NCBI RefSeq assembly: GCF_037860775.1
Contig: NZ_JBBEWC010000005.1
Location: 186,001 to 250,000, forward strand
Direction of reading: 5' to 3'
DNA: 64,000 nt
Origin: Emticicia soli
Lineage (GTDB): Bacteria; Bacteroidota; Bacteroidia; Cytophagales; Spirosomataceae
Shown: one piece after another, positions 6,538 through 15,753 of the stretch
Layout of the letters: each line of letters begins with the position of its first letter
Numbering within the stretch: position 1 is the stretch's first letter
The notes under the pieces: generated by a model
What the model was told of the DNA's origin: nothing
The model's input: the letters and a program-made list of their open reading frames with translations, nothing else
Databases searched by the model: none
Translations under genes and position numbers: made by a program

Positions 6538-8874
6538 ATGAAAAAAACATTTATTCTTCTACTATTAAGTGTATATGTATTTGCGCAGAAACCCATCTCT
6601 CTTCCCCGAAGCACGCCCGAAGCAGAAGGCGTATCAAGCGAAGGAATCAATCAGTTTTTAGAGGCAGCTTCAAAAAGTAAGCATGAGTTTCATAGTTTCA
6701 TGATTCTGCGTCATGGAAAGGTGGTAGCCGAAGGCTGGTGGAATCCTTACAGAGCAGACCTGAAACATACCATGTATTCGTGCAGCAAAAGTTTTACAGC
6801 AACAGCCATAGGTTTTGCAGTAGCCGAGAAAAAACTGACGGTAAATGACAAAGTAATCTCGTTTTTTCCTGATGATTTGCCGCAAACAATAAGCCCTAAT
6901 CTTGCTGAACTTAAAATAAAAGACTTATTAAGCATGAGCGCCGGACAAGTGCCAGACCCCACAGGCCCTGTTGTAATGAGTGATAATTGGGTAAAAACTT
7001 TCTTGAGCACGCCTATCGTTGACCAACCCGGTTCTAAATTCTTGTATAATTCGGTAGCTACCTATATGTTGTCGGCTATTATACAGAAAGTTACCGGGCA
7101 AAAGATGATAGATTATCTGAGACCAAGATTATTTGAGCCATTAGGTATTGAGGGTATGGATTGGGAAGTTGACCCGAACGGCATTAATACAGGTGGCTGG
7201 GGCCTAAGAATCAAGACCGAAGACATGGCAAAATTCGGGCAGCTATTCTTGCAGAAAGGCCAATGGAAAGGTAAACAGATATTACCTGCTTCATGGGTAG
7301 AAGAAGCCACAAGCATGAAAATCATGCAAAACCCTGATGCCCCACAAGCTAAAAAAGACTCAAGCGATTGGTTGCAGGGTTATTGCTACCAGATGTGGCG
7401 TTGCCGCAACAATGCTTATAGAGGTGATGGTGCCAACGGGCAATTTATTATTGTGATGCCTGACCAAGATGCCGTAGTTTTGTTGACAGCCGAAGCACCT
7501 GATATGCAATCAGAAATTAATCTGGTTTGGAAATACATTCTACCTGCGTTTAAACCTAAAAAATTACCTGCTAATCCGAAGGCATTGGCAGGTTTGAAAG
7601 AAAAAATAAGCCAATTGGTATTACGCATCCCTCAGAATAATGCTAATGCAGCTATTGAATCGAAGATTTCGGGTAAAACTTTTGGTATTATTGCTAAAGA
7701 CAAAACGCTTGAGAGCCTCAGCCTTGAATTTAAAAATAATATTGCTTATTTGAATTTAAAGACCGATTCAGTAGAACACCATATACCTTTTGGTGCTGGA
7801 AAATGGGAATATAGCGAAACTACTAAATTTGGTCCATATCTTGTAGCAAGAGCAAAGGGTAATCGTTCAAACTTACCTAAGTTTAAAGTGGCAGGCAGCT
7901 ATGCATGGAAAGATGCTAATACGCTCGAATTGACTTTGCGATACATTGAAAGCCCACATACCGAAACTATTAAGTGTGTATTTAATGAAGATAAGGTATC
8001 AGTTGAGTTTGGCAGCATTTTTGGTAAATCAGCCAAAAACGGGGTTATGAGAAAAGTACTGAGTAATCCTCCGAAATTAATTGTGCGAGGCGACGACATG
8101 GGTTATTCGCATTCAGGTAATGAGGCACTCATAAAATGTTATAAAGAAGGCATTGAAACCTCAATAGAGGTAATTGTTCCTTCGCCTTGGTTTCCGGAAG
8201 CCGCTAAGTTATTAGCGCAAAACAAAGGTATTGATGTGGGTCTACACTTTGCTATTACGAGCGAATGGGATAATGTAAAATGGCGCCCATTAACAGATGC
8301 GCCAAGTTTGAGAGACAAAGACGGTTATTTTTATCCGATGTTGTTTCATAATAATAACTATCCTCAACAGGCAGTTATGGACAATGCATGGAAACTGGCC
8401 GATATAGAAAAAGAACTAAGAGCACAGATAGAAATGGCGTTGAAATATATTCCTCGATTAAGTCATATTTCAGGACACATGGCTAGCACAGCATTTACGC
8501 CGGAAGTAAAAGAAATGACAAAGCGTGTGGCAAAAGAATATAAGCTGGCAATGGTGGATGGCGATTCGCAGAAAGATTTCGGAATTAGTTATATAGGTTT
8601 TGATTTCAGAAATAAAAATACTAATGAGCGTATTGATGCCTTTATAGCTATGCTTGATAAGTTGGAAGATGGCAAAACCTATGTATTTGTTGAGCATCCG
8701 GGGCTTGATAATGATGAGCTGAGAGCTATTTATCACATTGGCTACGAAGATGTAGCCCAAGGCCGACAAGATGTAACCAACATTTTTACGAGTGATAAGG
8801 TAAAAGAAGCCATTGTGCAAAAAGGTATTCAACTGGTAAGTTATAAAGAGGCTATTGGTGCAGCAAAAAAATAA
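6538..8874 (+). CDS. Fusion: beta-lactamase-family serine hydrolase plus YdjC/ChbG deacetylase
   Basis: This 778-aa exported protein (signal peptide to about residue 17) has two enzymatic halves. Residues about 20-350 form a class C beta-lactamase/esterase-type serine hydrolase with SxxK = S81-C-S-K84 and the Tyr block FLYNSVATY near 168-176. Residues about 365-505 look like the beta-rich accessory segment often found after such hydrolases. Residues about 513-778 form a YdjC/ChbG carbohydrate deacetylase domain, with the metal-binding start IVRGDDMGYSH, then GIDVGLHFAIT and HISGHMAS. The reading frame is continuous through the join, so this is not a frameshift artefact. A role in cutting acylated or N-acetylated sugar substrates is inference. 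Confidence 0.85.
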   Translation: MKKTFILLLLSVYVFAQKPISLPRSTPEAEGVSSEGINQFLEAASKSKHEFHSFMILRHGKVVAEGWWNPYRADLKHTMYSCSKSFTATAIGFAVAEKKLTVNDKVISFFPDDLPQTISPNLAELKIKDLLSMSAGQVPDPTGPVVMSDNWVKTFLSTPIVDQPGSKFLYNSVATYMLSAIIQKVTGQKMIDYLRPRLFEPLGIEGMDWEVDPNGINTGGWGLRIKTEDMAKFGQLFLQKGQWKGKQILPASWVEEATSMKIMQNPDAPQAKKDSSDWLQGYCYQMWRCRNNAYRGDGANGQFIIVMPDQDAVVLLTAEAPDMQSEINLVWKYILPAFKPKKLPANPKALAGLKEKISQLVLRIPQNNANAAIESKISGKTFGIIAKDKTLESLSLEFKNNIAYLNLKTDSVEHHIPFGAGKWEYSETTKFGPYLVARAKGNRSNLPKFKVAGSYAWKDANTLELTLRYIESPHTETIKCVFNEDKVSVEFGSIFGKSAKNGVMRKVLSNPPKLIVRGDDMGYSHSGNEALIKCYKEGIETSIEVIVPSPWFPEAAKLLAQNKGIDVGLHFAITSEWDNVKWRPLTDAPSLRDKDGYFYPMLFHNNNYPQQAVMDNAWKLADIEKELRAQIEMALKYIPRLSHISGHMASTAFTPEVKEMTKRVAKEYKLAMVDGDSQKDFGISYIGFDFRNKNTNERIDAFIAMLDKLEDGKTYVFVEHPGLDNDELRAIYHIGYEDVAQGRQDVTNIFTSDKVKEAIVQKGIQLVSYKEAIGAAKK

Positions 8875-8902
8875 TTGCCAAAACAAAATTAAAGCTTCAC
8901 AT

Positions 8903-8933
8903 CCCCAGCGTTGATTTCAGCGTTGGGGTTCTT
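8903..8933 (+). terminator. Intrinsic terminator after the fusion gene
   Basis: CCCCAGCGTTG (8903-8913) pairs with CAGCGTTGGGG (8918-8928) using two G-T pairs around ATTT, then TTCTTT. Confidence 0.75.
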
Positions 8934-9035
8934 TATATAATAGAAGTAGTAAATTTAAACGCCTACAACGTAATGCATTCTGAAATTTACTATATTGTTC
9001 TTTTAAACTTAATCAACTATACTAAACTCTGAATA

Positions 9036-10685
9036 ATGAAGAAATTCTTACTACCTGTTGCTTGTGTAGTGTCTTTAGCTATGGGCGCTTTTATTACGAA
9101 GATAGTCGATAGCCCTCCTATAACAGTTGACGTGATTAATCAGGCCGAAAAGATTTTAGGGCTTGATTTTACCGATGCAGAGGCCGATTCAATGATAAAT
9201 GACTTGAACGATAATCGTAAAGATTTTGAAAGCATCAGAAAAATACCCTTAGATAACAGCGTTGCACCTGCTTTATACTTTAACCCTTTGCCAGTAGGTT
9301 TTGAGTTTGAAAAAAACTACTTGCCATTCAAGGCTTCTCAAATAGGACTGGTGAATATGCCTGCTAATCATGATGATTTGGCTTATTATTCTGTAAGAGA
9401 ATTAGCCGAACTACTTCGGACTAAAAAGATTACATCGGTAGAACTCACTAGGTTTTTTCTGGATAGGCTTAAAAAATATGATACAAAGCTGCACTATGCC
9501 ATTACAATCACAGAAGATTTAGCCCTAAAACAAGCTGCTAAGGCTGATACTGAAATAAAAGCCGGCAAATACAAAGGCTTATTGCATGGCATACCTTATG
9601 GTGCAAAAGATTTACTAGCAGTAAAAGGTTATAAAACAACATGGGGCTCGGTACCATACAAAGACCAGATAATTGACCAGGATGCAGTGGTGATTCAGCG
9701 ATTAGAAAAGGCTGGCGCAGTGCTTTGTGCAAAGCTCACTTTAGGTGAACTGGCGATGGGTGATGTATGGTTTGGAGGCAAAACCTTGAATCCTTGGGAT
9801 TTGAACCGTGGGTCGAGTGGCTCGTCGGCTGGTTCGGCTTCGTCAGTAGCAGCGGGGTTATTACCTTTTGCTATTGGTAGCGAAACCCTAGGCTCAATTG
9901 TTTCGCCATCAACAGAATGTGGTACAACAGGTTTACGCCCAACTTATGGTAGAGTACCCCGAACGGGAGCCATGACACTAAGCTGGAGTATGGATAAACT
10001 TGGCCCAATTTGTAGAACAGTAGAAGATTGTGCCATTGTATTTAACACCATTCAAGGCGCAGACGGGCAGGATTTTACCTGTATGAAAGCACCTTTTAAT
10101 TATGATGGTACCAAGGGTTTACAGGGAATAAGAATTGCGTATCTAAAAAACGATTTTGAGCGCAAATACCCAAACAGAAGCATGGATTCGCTTAGCTTGG
10201 TGGTTTTGAAAAAGCTAGGCGCAGAGCTAATACCTTTAGAATTACCCGATTTGCCTTCAAATGATATTAGTTTTTTGCTTGGTGTAGAAGCCGCCGCCGC
10301 CTTTGATGAACTAACCCGCTCCGGTAAAGATGATTTGTTGGTAAGACAAGGTAAAAATGCATGGCCTAACGCCTTTCGTTCAGCAAGGTTTATTCCGGCC
10401 GTAGAGTATATTCAAGCTAACAGACATCGTACTTTGCTGATTCAGGAAATGGAGCGTCGCCTGAAAGGCATTGATGTGTATCTGTCGCCATCGTTTGGTA
10501 GAAATCTTACGCTAACTAATCTTACTGGGCATCCATGTGTAGTGCTGCCAAATGGGTTCCGACCAGAAGGACGCCCCACAAGTATCACTTTTATAGGAAA
10601 ATTATTTGGCGAAGCTAAATTACTGCAAGTAGCAAAAGCTTATCAAGACGCAACCGATTTCCATAAGAAACATCCGGTTTTATAA
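9036..10685 (+). CDS. Exported amidase (amidase signature family)
   Basis: This 549-aa protein has an N-terminal hydrophobic segment (MKKFLLPVACVVSLAMGAF) that acts as a signal peptide or anchor. The amidase-signature core follows. The catalytic triad region is visible as K in YGAKDLLAVKG (about 188-198), the glycine/serine loop GSSGSSAGSASS (about 258-270) and the nucleophile Ser in GSETLGSIVSP. Amide substrate is unknown, since the family covers GatA, fatty-acid amide and peptide amidases. Absence of gatB/gatC nearby and the export signal argue against GatA. It ends 1 bp from the convergent BatD gene, with no room for a terminator between them. Confidence 0.87.
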   Translation: MKKFLLPVACVVSLAMGAFITKIVDSPPITVDVINQAEKILGLDFTDAEADSMINDLNDNRKDFESIRKIPLDNSVAPALYFNPLPVGFEFEKNYLPFKASQIGLVNMPANHDDLAYYSVRELAELLRTKKITSVELTRFFLDRLKKYDTKLHYAITITEDLALKQAAKADTEIKAGKYKGLLHGIPYGAKDLLAVKGYKTTWGSVPYKDQIIDQDAVVIQRLEKAGAVLCAKLTLGELAMGDVWFGGKTLNPWDLNRGSSGSSAGSASSVAAGLLPFAIGSETLGSIVSPSTECGTTGLRPTYGRVPRTGAMTLSWSMDKLGPICRTVEDCAIVFNTIQGADGQDFTCMKAPFNYDGTKGLQGIRIAYLKNDFERKYPNRSMDSLSLVVLKKLGAELIPLELPDLPSNDISFLLGVEAAAAFDELTRSGKDDLLVRQGKNAWPNAFRSARFIPAVEYIQANRHRTLLIQEMERRLKGIDVYLSPSFGRNLTLTNLTGHPCVVLPNGFRPEGRPTSITFIGKLFGEAKLLQVAKAYQDATDFHKKHPVL

Positions 10686-10686
10686 T

Positions 10687-12051
10687 CTATTTTCCTGTTC
10701 TTTTCCGACTAAAAAGATAAACGCAACCAAGTATCATGCATATTATCAGGAGGTTTGAGATGTTTTTGATAACTTCCTGATAATTGGTATGAATCACAGA
10801 TGTATCTAGTTTATCAAGACCCTCAAAAATATCTTCCGAATTACCAGATCCTTTGTCGCCAATAGCTTTACCTAAGACTTTAATTTTTATTTTCGATTTA
10901 AGCGTATCGTAAGTTTTATTTTTGGTGTTAAAATAAATCCAGTAAAAATATTTATCTAATGATTGTTGCCCCGAGTCTTTAGGTACAACTCTATACCGAA
11001 ATTCTTTTTCTTGTAAAGTAAGACTGTTGTTGTGGTTTTCGCTCACCTCTGGCGGATAAAAATCAAAGAAACTATCATTAATCGGAGATGAAACGTTGAC
11101 CGTAGAAAAATTGCCCTGACCAACTATTTTAAAACTATAATTGAAACTTTTACCTGTATTAATCTTTCGGGTTTCTATCTGTTCAACTAAGCTAAAATCA
11201 CCGGCTACCACTTTATCTTTAAGTGGATGGTCGGGTAAACTCAATACATTTATCAAATAAGGCTTGTTTTTAAAGCTTATAGGCTCTTCTTCGTCTCCAT
11301 CTTTATTCTCTTTATCCATGCGTAATTCCACAGCAGGAATTTTTACTGGCTGATTATTAAGCGGAAAATAAATGGCCTCAAAAAATTTATAGACCAGAAA
11401 TTTTTTGCCCTTTATAACTCTATGTTCTTCTGAAATATTCGTAATAGTTATTCTTTCTTCAAGGCAATCCGGCGATTTTATTTTTTTGGCTATGGCATCA
11501 ACCTGCGCATTCAAATCATCAGGAAAACCTATATGCATCGTATTATTCTCAGCAATATAAAACGCCAGCGAAACCCTGAATCCTTCGCCAACATAAACTG
11601 TCTTTTTGTCGATATTCATGGCCAGAAAAGCATTTTCTTTTATGTTTTCCGGGCTAATTAGCTCGCTATCTTCTTCTTCCTCGTCGTCTCTGGGGTCTGA
11701 TACAACAATAGTAGTAGCTTCTGATTCGTAAACCTTGCCATTAACGGTCAATTCAAAGGGAGCTATTTTAAAAGTACCTTCTCGGCCTGGGGTGTAGTTT
11801 TGTGTAATAGTATGCGTTTGCCCTTTTGCATGAGTTATTTTTCTGTCGGCTTTAATAAATCCGGGTATATCCGGAAAAGCACTGACATTAGACTTATCGC
11901 TACCTTTAATTACGACATCTATCACTAAAACTTCATCAAAAAGCAGGTTCTTTTTCCCGAACTCTATTTTCACTTCTTCTTGCCCGAAAGCAAAAAAGCT
12001 GATAGAAAAAAAGAAAATAGTAGAGAGAAATATGTACATTCGTTGGTTCAT
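10687..12051 (-). CDS. BatD family protein
   Basis: This protein of about 454 aa has a signal peptide (MNQRMYIFLSTIFFFSISFFAFGQ), a long beta-rich periplasmic part and one C-terminal membrane helix (NLLIICMILGCVYLF) ending in basic residues. The pattern, including FPDIPGF near the start and TQNYTPGREGTFKI, is that of BatD (aerotolerance-type) proteins of Bacteroidota. BatD normally sits in a batABCDE cluster with MoxR, which is not present here, so this may be a stand-alone paralogue. I start at ATG 12049-12051, directly before the signal peptide. An in-frame ATG at 12069 would add 6 residues. Confidence 0.8.
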   Translation of the reverse strand: MNQRMYIFLSTIFFFSISFFAFGQEEVKIEFGKKNLLFDEVLVIDVVIKGSDKSNVSAFPDIPGFIKADRKITHAKGQTHTITQNYTPGREGTFKIAPFELTVNGKVYESEATTIVVSDPRDDEEEEDSELISPENIKENAFLAMNIDKKTVYVGEGFRVSLAFYIAENNTMHIGFPDDLNAQVDAIAKKIKSPDCLEERITITNISEEHRVIKGKKFLVYKFFEAIYFPLNNQPVKIPAVELRMDKENKDGDEEEPISFKNKPYLINVLSLPDHPLKDKVVAGDFSLVEQIETRKINTGKSFNYSFKIVGQGNFSTVNVSSPINDSFFDFYPPEVSENHNNSLTLQEKEFRYRVVPKDSGQQSLDKYFYWIYFNTKNKTYDTLKSKIKIKVLGKAIGDKGSGNSEDIFEGLDKLDTSVIHTNYQEVIKNISNLLIICMILGCVYLFSRKRTGK

Positions 12052-12077
12052 CGTACAAAAATATACCACTATTCTGA

Positions 12078-13106
12078 ATGATTGATATGATTAAGTTTAT
12101 TTTTAAGAAAAAACGTTTTTATCTTCTAATAATTCTGTCTGTAACAAGCGCAAAAGCCCAGTGGGTAAAACAAAACGCCGGAACCGATGCTTCGTTTCGG
12201 TCTATCAGTGCCGTTAGTACTAAAGTAGTGTGGGCAGGCGGTACAAAAGGAACTATACTTAAAACAACAGATGGCGGCCAGCAATGGCAAGTACTAAAAG
12301 TTGATGGCGCCGAAACACTTGACTTTAGAGATATACATGGTGTAAGCACAGATATTGCCTACGCCATGAGTGCAGGCGATGCAGACAAAGGCGCAGCGAA
12401 AATCTATAAAACAAACGATGGCGGTAAATCGTGGAGAGTGATTTTTCAGACTACCGAAAAAGGAGCTTTTTTTGACTCTTTTGATTTCTGGAATGAGAAA
12501 GAAGGTATTCTTATTGGCGACCCGATTGACGACAAGCCTTATATACTGCGTACACTAGACGGAGAGAACTGGCATAGAATACCTAAAGAGAAACTTCCGG
12601 CTATTAAGCAAGGCGAAGCCTCTTTTGCTTCAAGCGGCACTTGTGTAAATACACGTAGTAAAAAATTGGCATGGATAAATACCCAAAGCAGGGTTTTTTA
12701 TACAAAAGATAAAGGAGAAACATGGCAGGTTACCGAAACGCCTTTTAAGCAAGGTGAAACATCGGGCATTTTTGGGCTGCATTTCTACACCGATAAAGAT
12801 GGAATAGCCACCGGAGGAGATTATAAAGATGACAAAACAGTGTCAGACAATGTAGCTATTACGCACGATGGTGGTAAAACCTGGGCTTTGGCAACACACG
12901 CAAAACCAAATGGCTTGAAAGAGTCGAGCTGGGTGTTGTCTGATAAAAGTCTGCTGGTGGTAGGTACGTCCGGTACTGGAATATCAGCCGATATGGGTAA
13001 AACATGGAAAGCCGTAGATAATGAAGCTTTCCATGCTATATCATGTTATAAAAATGACTGTTGGGCTATCGGAGGCAAAGGCAATCTGGCCAAGTGGAAA
13101 AACTAG
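12078..13106 (+). CDS. Secreted BNR/Ycf48-like beta-propeller protein
   Basis: This 342-aa protein has a basic N-terminus and a hydrophobic signal (RFYLLIILSVTSAKAQ). Repeated BNR/YCF48-type blades follow, seen as KTTDGGQQWQVL, KTNDGGKSWRVI, YTKDKGETWQVT and THDGGKTWALA. It is predicted to be a periplasmic or outer-membrane propeller. In plants and cyanobacteria Ycf48 helps photosystem II assembly, which cannot apply in this organism, so its role here is unknown. It is divergent from BatD with only 26 bp between starts. An alternative start is ATG 12087. Confidence 0.8.
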   Translation: MIDMIKFIFKKKRFYLLIILSVTSAKAQWVKQNAGTDASFRSISAVSTKVVWAGGTKGTILKTTDGGQQWQVLKVDGAETLDFRDIHGVSTDIAYAMSAGDADKGAAKIYKTNDGGKSWRVIFQTTEKGAFFDSFDFWNEKEGILIGDPIDDKPYILRTLDGENWHRIPKEKLPAIKQGEASFASSGTCVNTRSKKLAWINTQSRVFYTKDKGETWQVTETPFKQGETSGIFGLHFYTDKDGIATGGDYKDDKTVSDNVAITHDGGKTWALATHAKPNGLKESSWVLSDKSLLVVGTSGTGISADMGKTWKAVDNEAFHAISCYKNDCWAIGGKGNLAKWKN

Positions 13107-13121
13107 ATTGTTGCACTCGGT

Positions 13122-13466
13122 TTATTTTGCTTTCTCGTCTAGTTTTAATTGTATGTAGTAAGAGATAAGCAAACCCAGGCCGCCAAAGAATAAAATCAGT
13201 GCCGGATATAATGCATCAGGGTTGGTTTCTTTTATGCCTTCTAATAAGTTGGCCAGAAATATACCAAAGCCAACACCCATAAACAAACAACCCCAACGCA
13301 GGGCCGATGCAGGATTTACCCTCATGCCTTGCTTTTGCATTGGAGTTAAGCCTTTTTCAATCATGGCCATTCTTTCGTCGTTTTCAAATTTTCGTAAAAT
13401 AGCCAATAGCCCGACAATACACACTATTGCTGTAATTGGAACTACCATAGCAACCGCAGGATTCAT
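13122..13466 (-). CDS. DUF6249-type membrane protein
   Basis: This 114-aa protein has three likely membrane helices: AVAMVVPITAIVCIVGLLAIL, a central one around GCLFMGVGFGIFLANLL, and LYPALILFFGGLGLLISYYI. The charged loop FENDERMAMIEKGLTP between the first two is characteristic of DUF6249 proteins. In Bacteroidota such genes commonly lie beside an ECF sigma/anti-sigma pair, as here with the divergent gene at 13610. A link to membrane-stress sensing is inference only. Confidence 0.75.
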   Translation of the reverse strand: MNPAVAMVVPITAIVCIVGLLAILRKFENDERMAMIEKGLTPMQKQGMRVNPASALRWGCLFMGVGFGIFLANLLEGIKETNPDALYPALILFFGGLGLLISYYIQLKLDEKAK

Positions 13467-13609
13467 AATTTATTTATTTTAAATGTGAAATGATGTTTTA
13501 AATTCTGGCGATAGGATGCAGGCCAAAGATTGGAGGTTACAGGCAGAACAAAAAAATATTTTTTCAGCAATAGGTGTAACGTTTTCTGACTAGCTGCATC
13601 AAATCCGTA

Positions 13610-14185
13610 GTGAACAACGAACAGAGAGATATTAAACTGCTTAAGCGCATTCAGGCAGGCGATAGATTAGCTTACAAAGAGCTTATCAATCGCCATAAAG
13701 ATTATGCCTTTACCGTAGCTTTTCGTATTCTGAACAATCGTGAAGATGCCGAAGAGGTAGCACAAGATGCTTTTTTACAGGTATTTAAAAATCTGAATGG
13801 ATTTAATTTTGAAGCCAAGTTTACCACATGGTTTTACCGGATTGTTTTTAATGCGGCTTTGATGCAGAAACGCAAAAGTCGTATATTTACCGAAGATATA
13901 CAGTCATCTACGCAGGCATCGTTGGTGAGTAATCTGAGCGATTCGAGCGAAGATTTACGGAAAACCGAACGCCAGCATGCTATTAAAAGAGCTATGCAAA
14001 ATTTGCAGGCCGACGATGTATTATTAATAACGCTGTTTTATCTTCAAGAACAATCCTTAGAAGAGATTGCCGAAATTACGAAAATCAGTGCCGAAACAGC
14101 TAAAGTAAAAATACATAGGGCAAGAAAACGTTTGGCCGAAGAAATGAAAAAGCACTGGAAAGAAGAAGTGAAAAGTTTAATATAG
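13610..14185 (+). CDS. ECF-type RNA polymerase sigma factor
   Basis: This 191-aa sigma-70 family protein has region 2 (YKELINRHKDYAFTVAFRIL, then NREDAEEVAQDAFLQVFKNL) and region 4 (EQSLEEIAEITKISAETAKV followed by KIHRARKRL). The start appears to be GTG at 13610, as no suitable ATG lies upstream and the family N-terminus (RDIKLLKRIQAGD) begins right after. The adjacent gene at 14223 encodes its likely membrane anti-sigma factor, so activity is probably controlled by envelope signals. Confidence 0.9.
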   Translation: MNNEQRDIKLLKRIQAGDRLAYKELINRHKDYAFTVAFRILNNREDAEEVAQDAFLQVFKNLNGFNFEAKFTTWFYRIVFNAALMQKRKSRIFTEDIQSSTQASLVSNLSDSSEDLRKTERQHAIKRAMQNLQADDVLLITLFYLQEQSLEEIAEITKISAETAKVKIHRARKRLAEEMKKHWKEEVKSLI

Positions 14186-14222
14186 CGTAGGGTAGAGGCG
14201 AAAAATAATAAACAATAAAATT

Positions 14223-14726
14223 ATGCTGACAGACGAACAGATATTCGATATTCTGGATGGACAAGCAAGTAAAGAAATTTTGCAGGCTCATCAGAATTTG
14301 CTGCTTAATTCTTTAGTATATCAACAGTATTTTAAAGAATTAGAAGCCATACACCTCGATTTGGTAGATATGCCTCTTGAGCATACATCAGCCAATTTTA
14401 CTGAAAACGTACTGGCCGCAGTGGTTCAGGAAAAACCTGTATTGGTACCTGTAAAACGAAAAGCATGGGCCGGAAAACTCCTTTTTGTATTTTTTGGTAT
14501 TATGATAAGCTTATTTATTGTAACAATCATAAGTTTGCTTTCGTATTCGTCTCCAGTTGAGATTATTCAAATACGACCAAATCTAATTCCTGAAGGCTTT
14601 AAGGATTTTCTGACACAAGATTTTACGAAAGTAGCAGTTTTAGCAAACCTTATTATATTGTTGGTATTGTTTGATAAACGGGTACTGAGGCCATATTTTA
14701 AACATCGTAGAATGACCTTAGGCTAA
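14223..14726 (+). CDS. Probable membrane anti-sigma factor
   Basis: This 167-aa protein lies 37 bp downstream of the ECF sigma gene. The N-terminal part (MLTDEQIFDILDGQAS...) resembles the cytoplasmic sigma-binding segment of Bacteroidota anti-sigma factors. Two hydrophobic helices follow (LLFVFFGIMISLFIVTIISL and VAVLANLIILLVLF). No zinc-binding HxxxCxxC motif is seen, so it would not be a ZAS-type anti-sigma. The role is inferred mainly from position and topology. Its last 9 bp overlap the convergent acetyltransferase gene. Confidence 0.7.
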   Translation: MLTDEQIFDILDGQASKEILQAHQNLLLNSLVYQQYFKELEAIHLDLVDMPLEHTSANFTENVLAAVVQEKPVLVPVKRKAWAGKLLFVFFGIMISLFIVTIISLLSYSSPVEIIQIRPNLIPEGFKDFLTQDFTKVAVLANLIILLVLFDKRVLRPYFKHRRMTLG

Positions 14727-15161
14727 TTCCATCAGAAAACTGAAACCATGTTTTTTGAAGCCCAATGATTCATAAAACTGATGCGCTTGTTCCCGACGAA
14801 GGTTGCTAGAGAGACTCATCTTGTAGCAACCTTTTTCTTTGGCATAATTTAAGGCAAATTCCATCATTTTTTTGCCTATGCCCTTACCCTGTAATCCAGG
14901 CAATACGCCTACATCTTCAACTACTGCCGAAGGTGTACCCATGTGCGCCATGTTTTCCATCACCATAAGTGCAAAAGTTCCTACTGCTTCGTTGTCTAGT
15001 TCGGCTAAGAAAACGTGATAGTCGGGGTATTGGCTTTGCTTAATGAAAATCTTCTCGGCTTCTTCTATTGTTAGTATTTTGTTATTATCAAGTGCTGCGG
15101 CATAGATATTAAGAATAGACGCTACATCATCAATAGTGGCTTGGCGGATACTAAAATTCAT
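14718..15161 (-). CDS. GNAT family N-acetyltransferase
   Basis: This protein of about 147 aa starts MNFSIRQATIDDVASILNIY, a typical GNAT opening. The acetyl-CoA-binding motif A is VLPGLQGKGIGKKMMEFAL, followed by the C-terminal HQFYESLGFKKHG segment. Substrate is unknown. I start at ATG 15159-15161; an in-frame ATG at 15191 would add 10 residues unlike the family. It overlaps the anti-sigma gene end by 9 bp in convergent orientation, which suggests a compact genome rather than shared function. Confidence 0.85.
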   Translation of the reverse strand: MNFSIRQATIDDVASILNIYAAALDNNKILTIEEAEKIFIKQSQYPDYHVFLAELDNEAVGTFALMVMENMAHMGTPSAVVEDVGVLPGLQGKGIGKKMMEFALNYAKEKGCYKMSLSSNLRREQAHQFYESLGFKKHGFSFLMELA

Positions 15162-15222
15162 GGGGTTCAGGAAACGTTTAATTGAAAACAAAAGTTAATA
15201 GAACAAAAGAATATATCAAAAT

Positions 15223-15381
15223 TTGGAAAAAGGAAAAAACAAGAATTTACCTGTACTAAGCGAAGAAGATTATTATATGGAAGGCGAGTTTATGGTTTTT
15301 ACAGAAAAATATCATAAAAAAAGAGGCCATTGTTGCAAGAGTGGGTGCCGGCATTGCCCTTATGGATTCAAAAAAAAGTAA
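15223..15381 (+). CDS. Small cysteine-rich DUF5522-like protein
   Basis: This 52-aa gene is easily missed because of its length. The frame opens after TAG at 15199-15201 and ends at TAA 15379-15381. The conserved block is YYMEGEFMVFTEKYHKKRGH followed by CCKSGCRHCPYGF, with four cysteines and histidines in the arrangement typical of the DUF5522 family. This suggests metal binding, but no function is known. The likely start is TTG 15223 (then EKGKNKN...); ATG 15277 would cut off conserved residues. It lies 89 bp upstream of rpmB in the same direction and is divergent from the GNAT gene. Confidence 0.82.
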   Translation: MEKGKNKNLPVLSEEDYYMEGEFMVFTEKYHKKRGHCCKSGCRHCPYGFKKK

Positions 15382-15470
15382 TTCATGCTTTTTTATTTCC
15401 AAAAAAATTCCGAATTTTGCACTCCCGTTTAAGGAATTATCTTTTTTTCATAGAAAATATTTATAAGGCA

Positions 15471-15710
15471 ATGGCAAAGGTTTGTCAAATCACTGGTAAA
15501 AGAACGCAAGTCGGTAACAACGTATCGCACGCTAACAATAAAACAAAGCGTAAATTTTTCCCAAATCTTAAAACTAAGAAATTCTTCTTAGAATCAGAAG
15601 GTGTATGGGTTTCATTGAAAGTTTCGACTTCAGCCCTTCGCACAATCAACAAAAAAGGCTTAGAAGCTACTTTAGTTGATGCTGCTCGCAAAGGTACATT
15701 GGCGTTGTAA
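15471..15710 (+). CDS. rpmB: 50S ribosomal protein bL28
   Basis: This 79-aa protein begins MAKVCQITGKRTQVGNNVSH and ends with VDAARKGTLAL, the standard bL28 of Bacteroidota. The start is ATG 15471; longer readings from 15330 lie in sequence that belongs to the upstream DUF5522 gene in another frame and are not real. In many Bacteroidota rpmB is followed by rpmG and a DUF4295 gene, but here hairpins follow and the next gene is the unrelated punA, so rpmB seems to be on its own or co-transcribed with the DUF5522 gene. Confidence 0.95.
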   Translation: MAKVCQITGKRTQVGNNVSHANNKTKRKFFPNLKTKKFFLESEGVWVSLKVSTSALRTINKKGLEATLVDAARKGTLAL

Positions 15711-15753
15711 GATATTCTTCTCAGGGGTATCCTGATTGAAGTTATGTATTAAT

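Noticed and set aside
8470..8886. 138-codon frame antisense to the YdjC domain
   Set aside because: The plus-strand domain is well conserved in pattern, so the antisense frame is a shadow.
15330..15470. N-terminal extension of bL28 from an upstream start
   Set aside because: The added 47 residues do not exist in bL28 and the sequence is accounted for by the DUF5522 frame plus leader.
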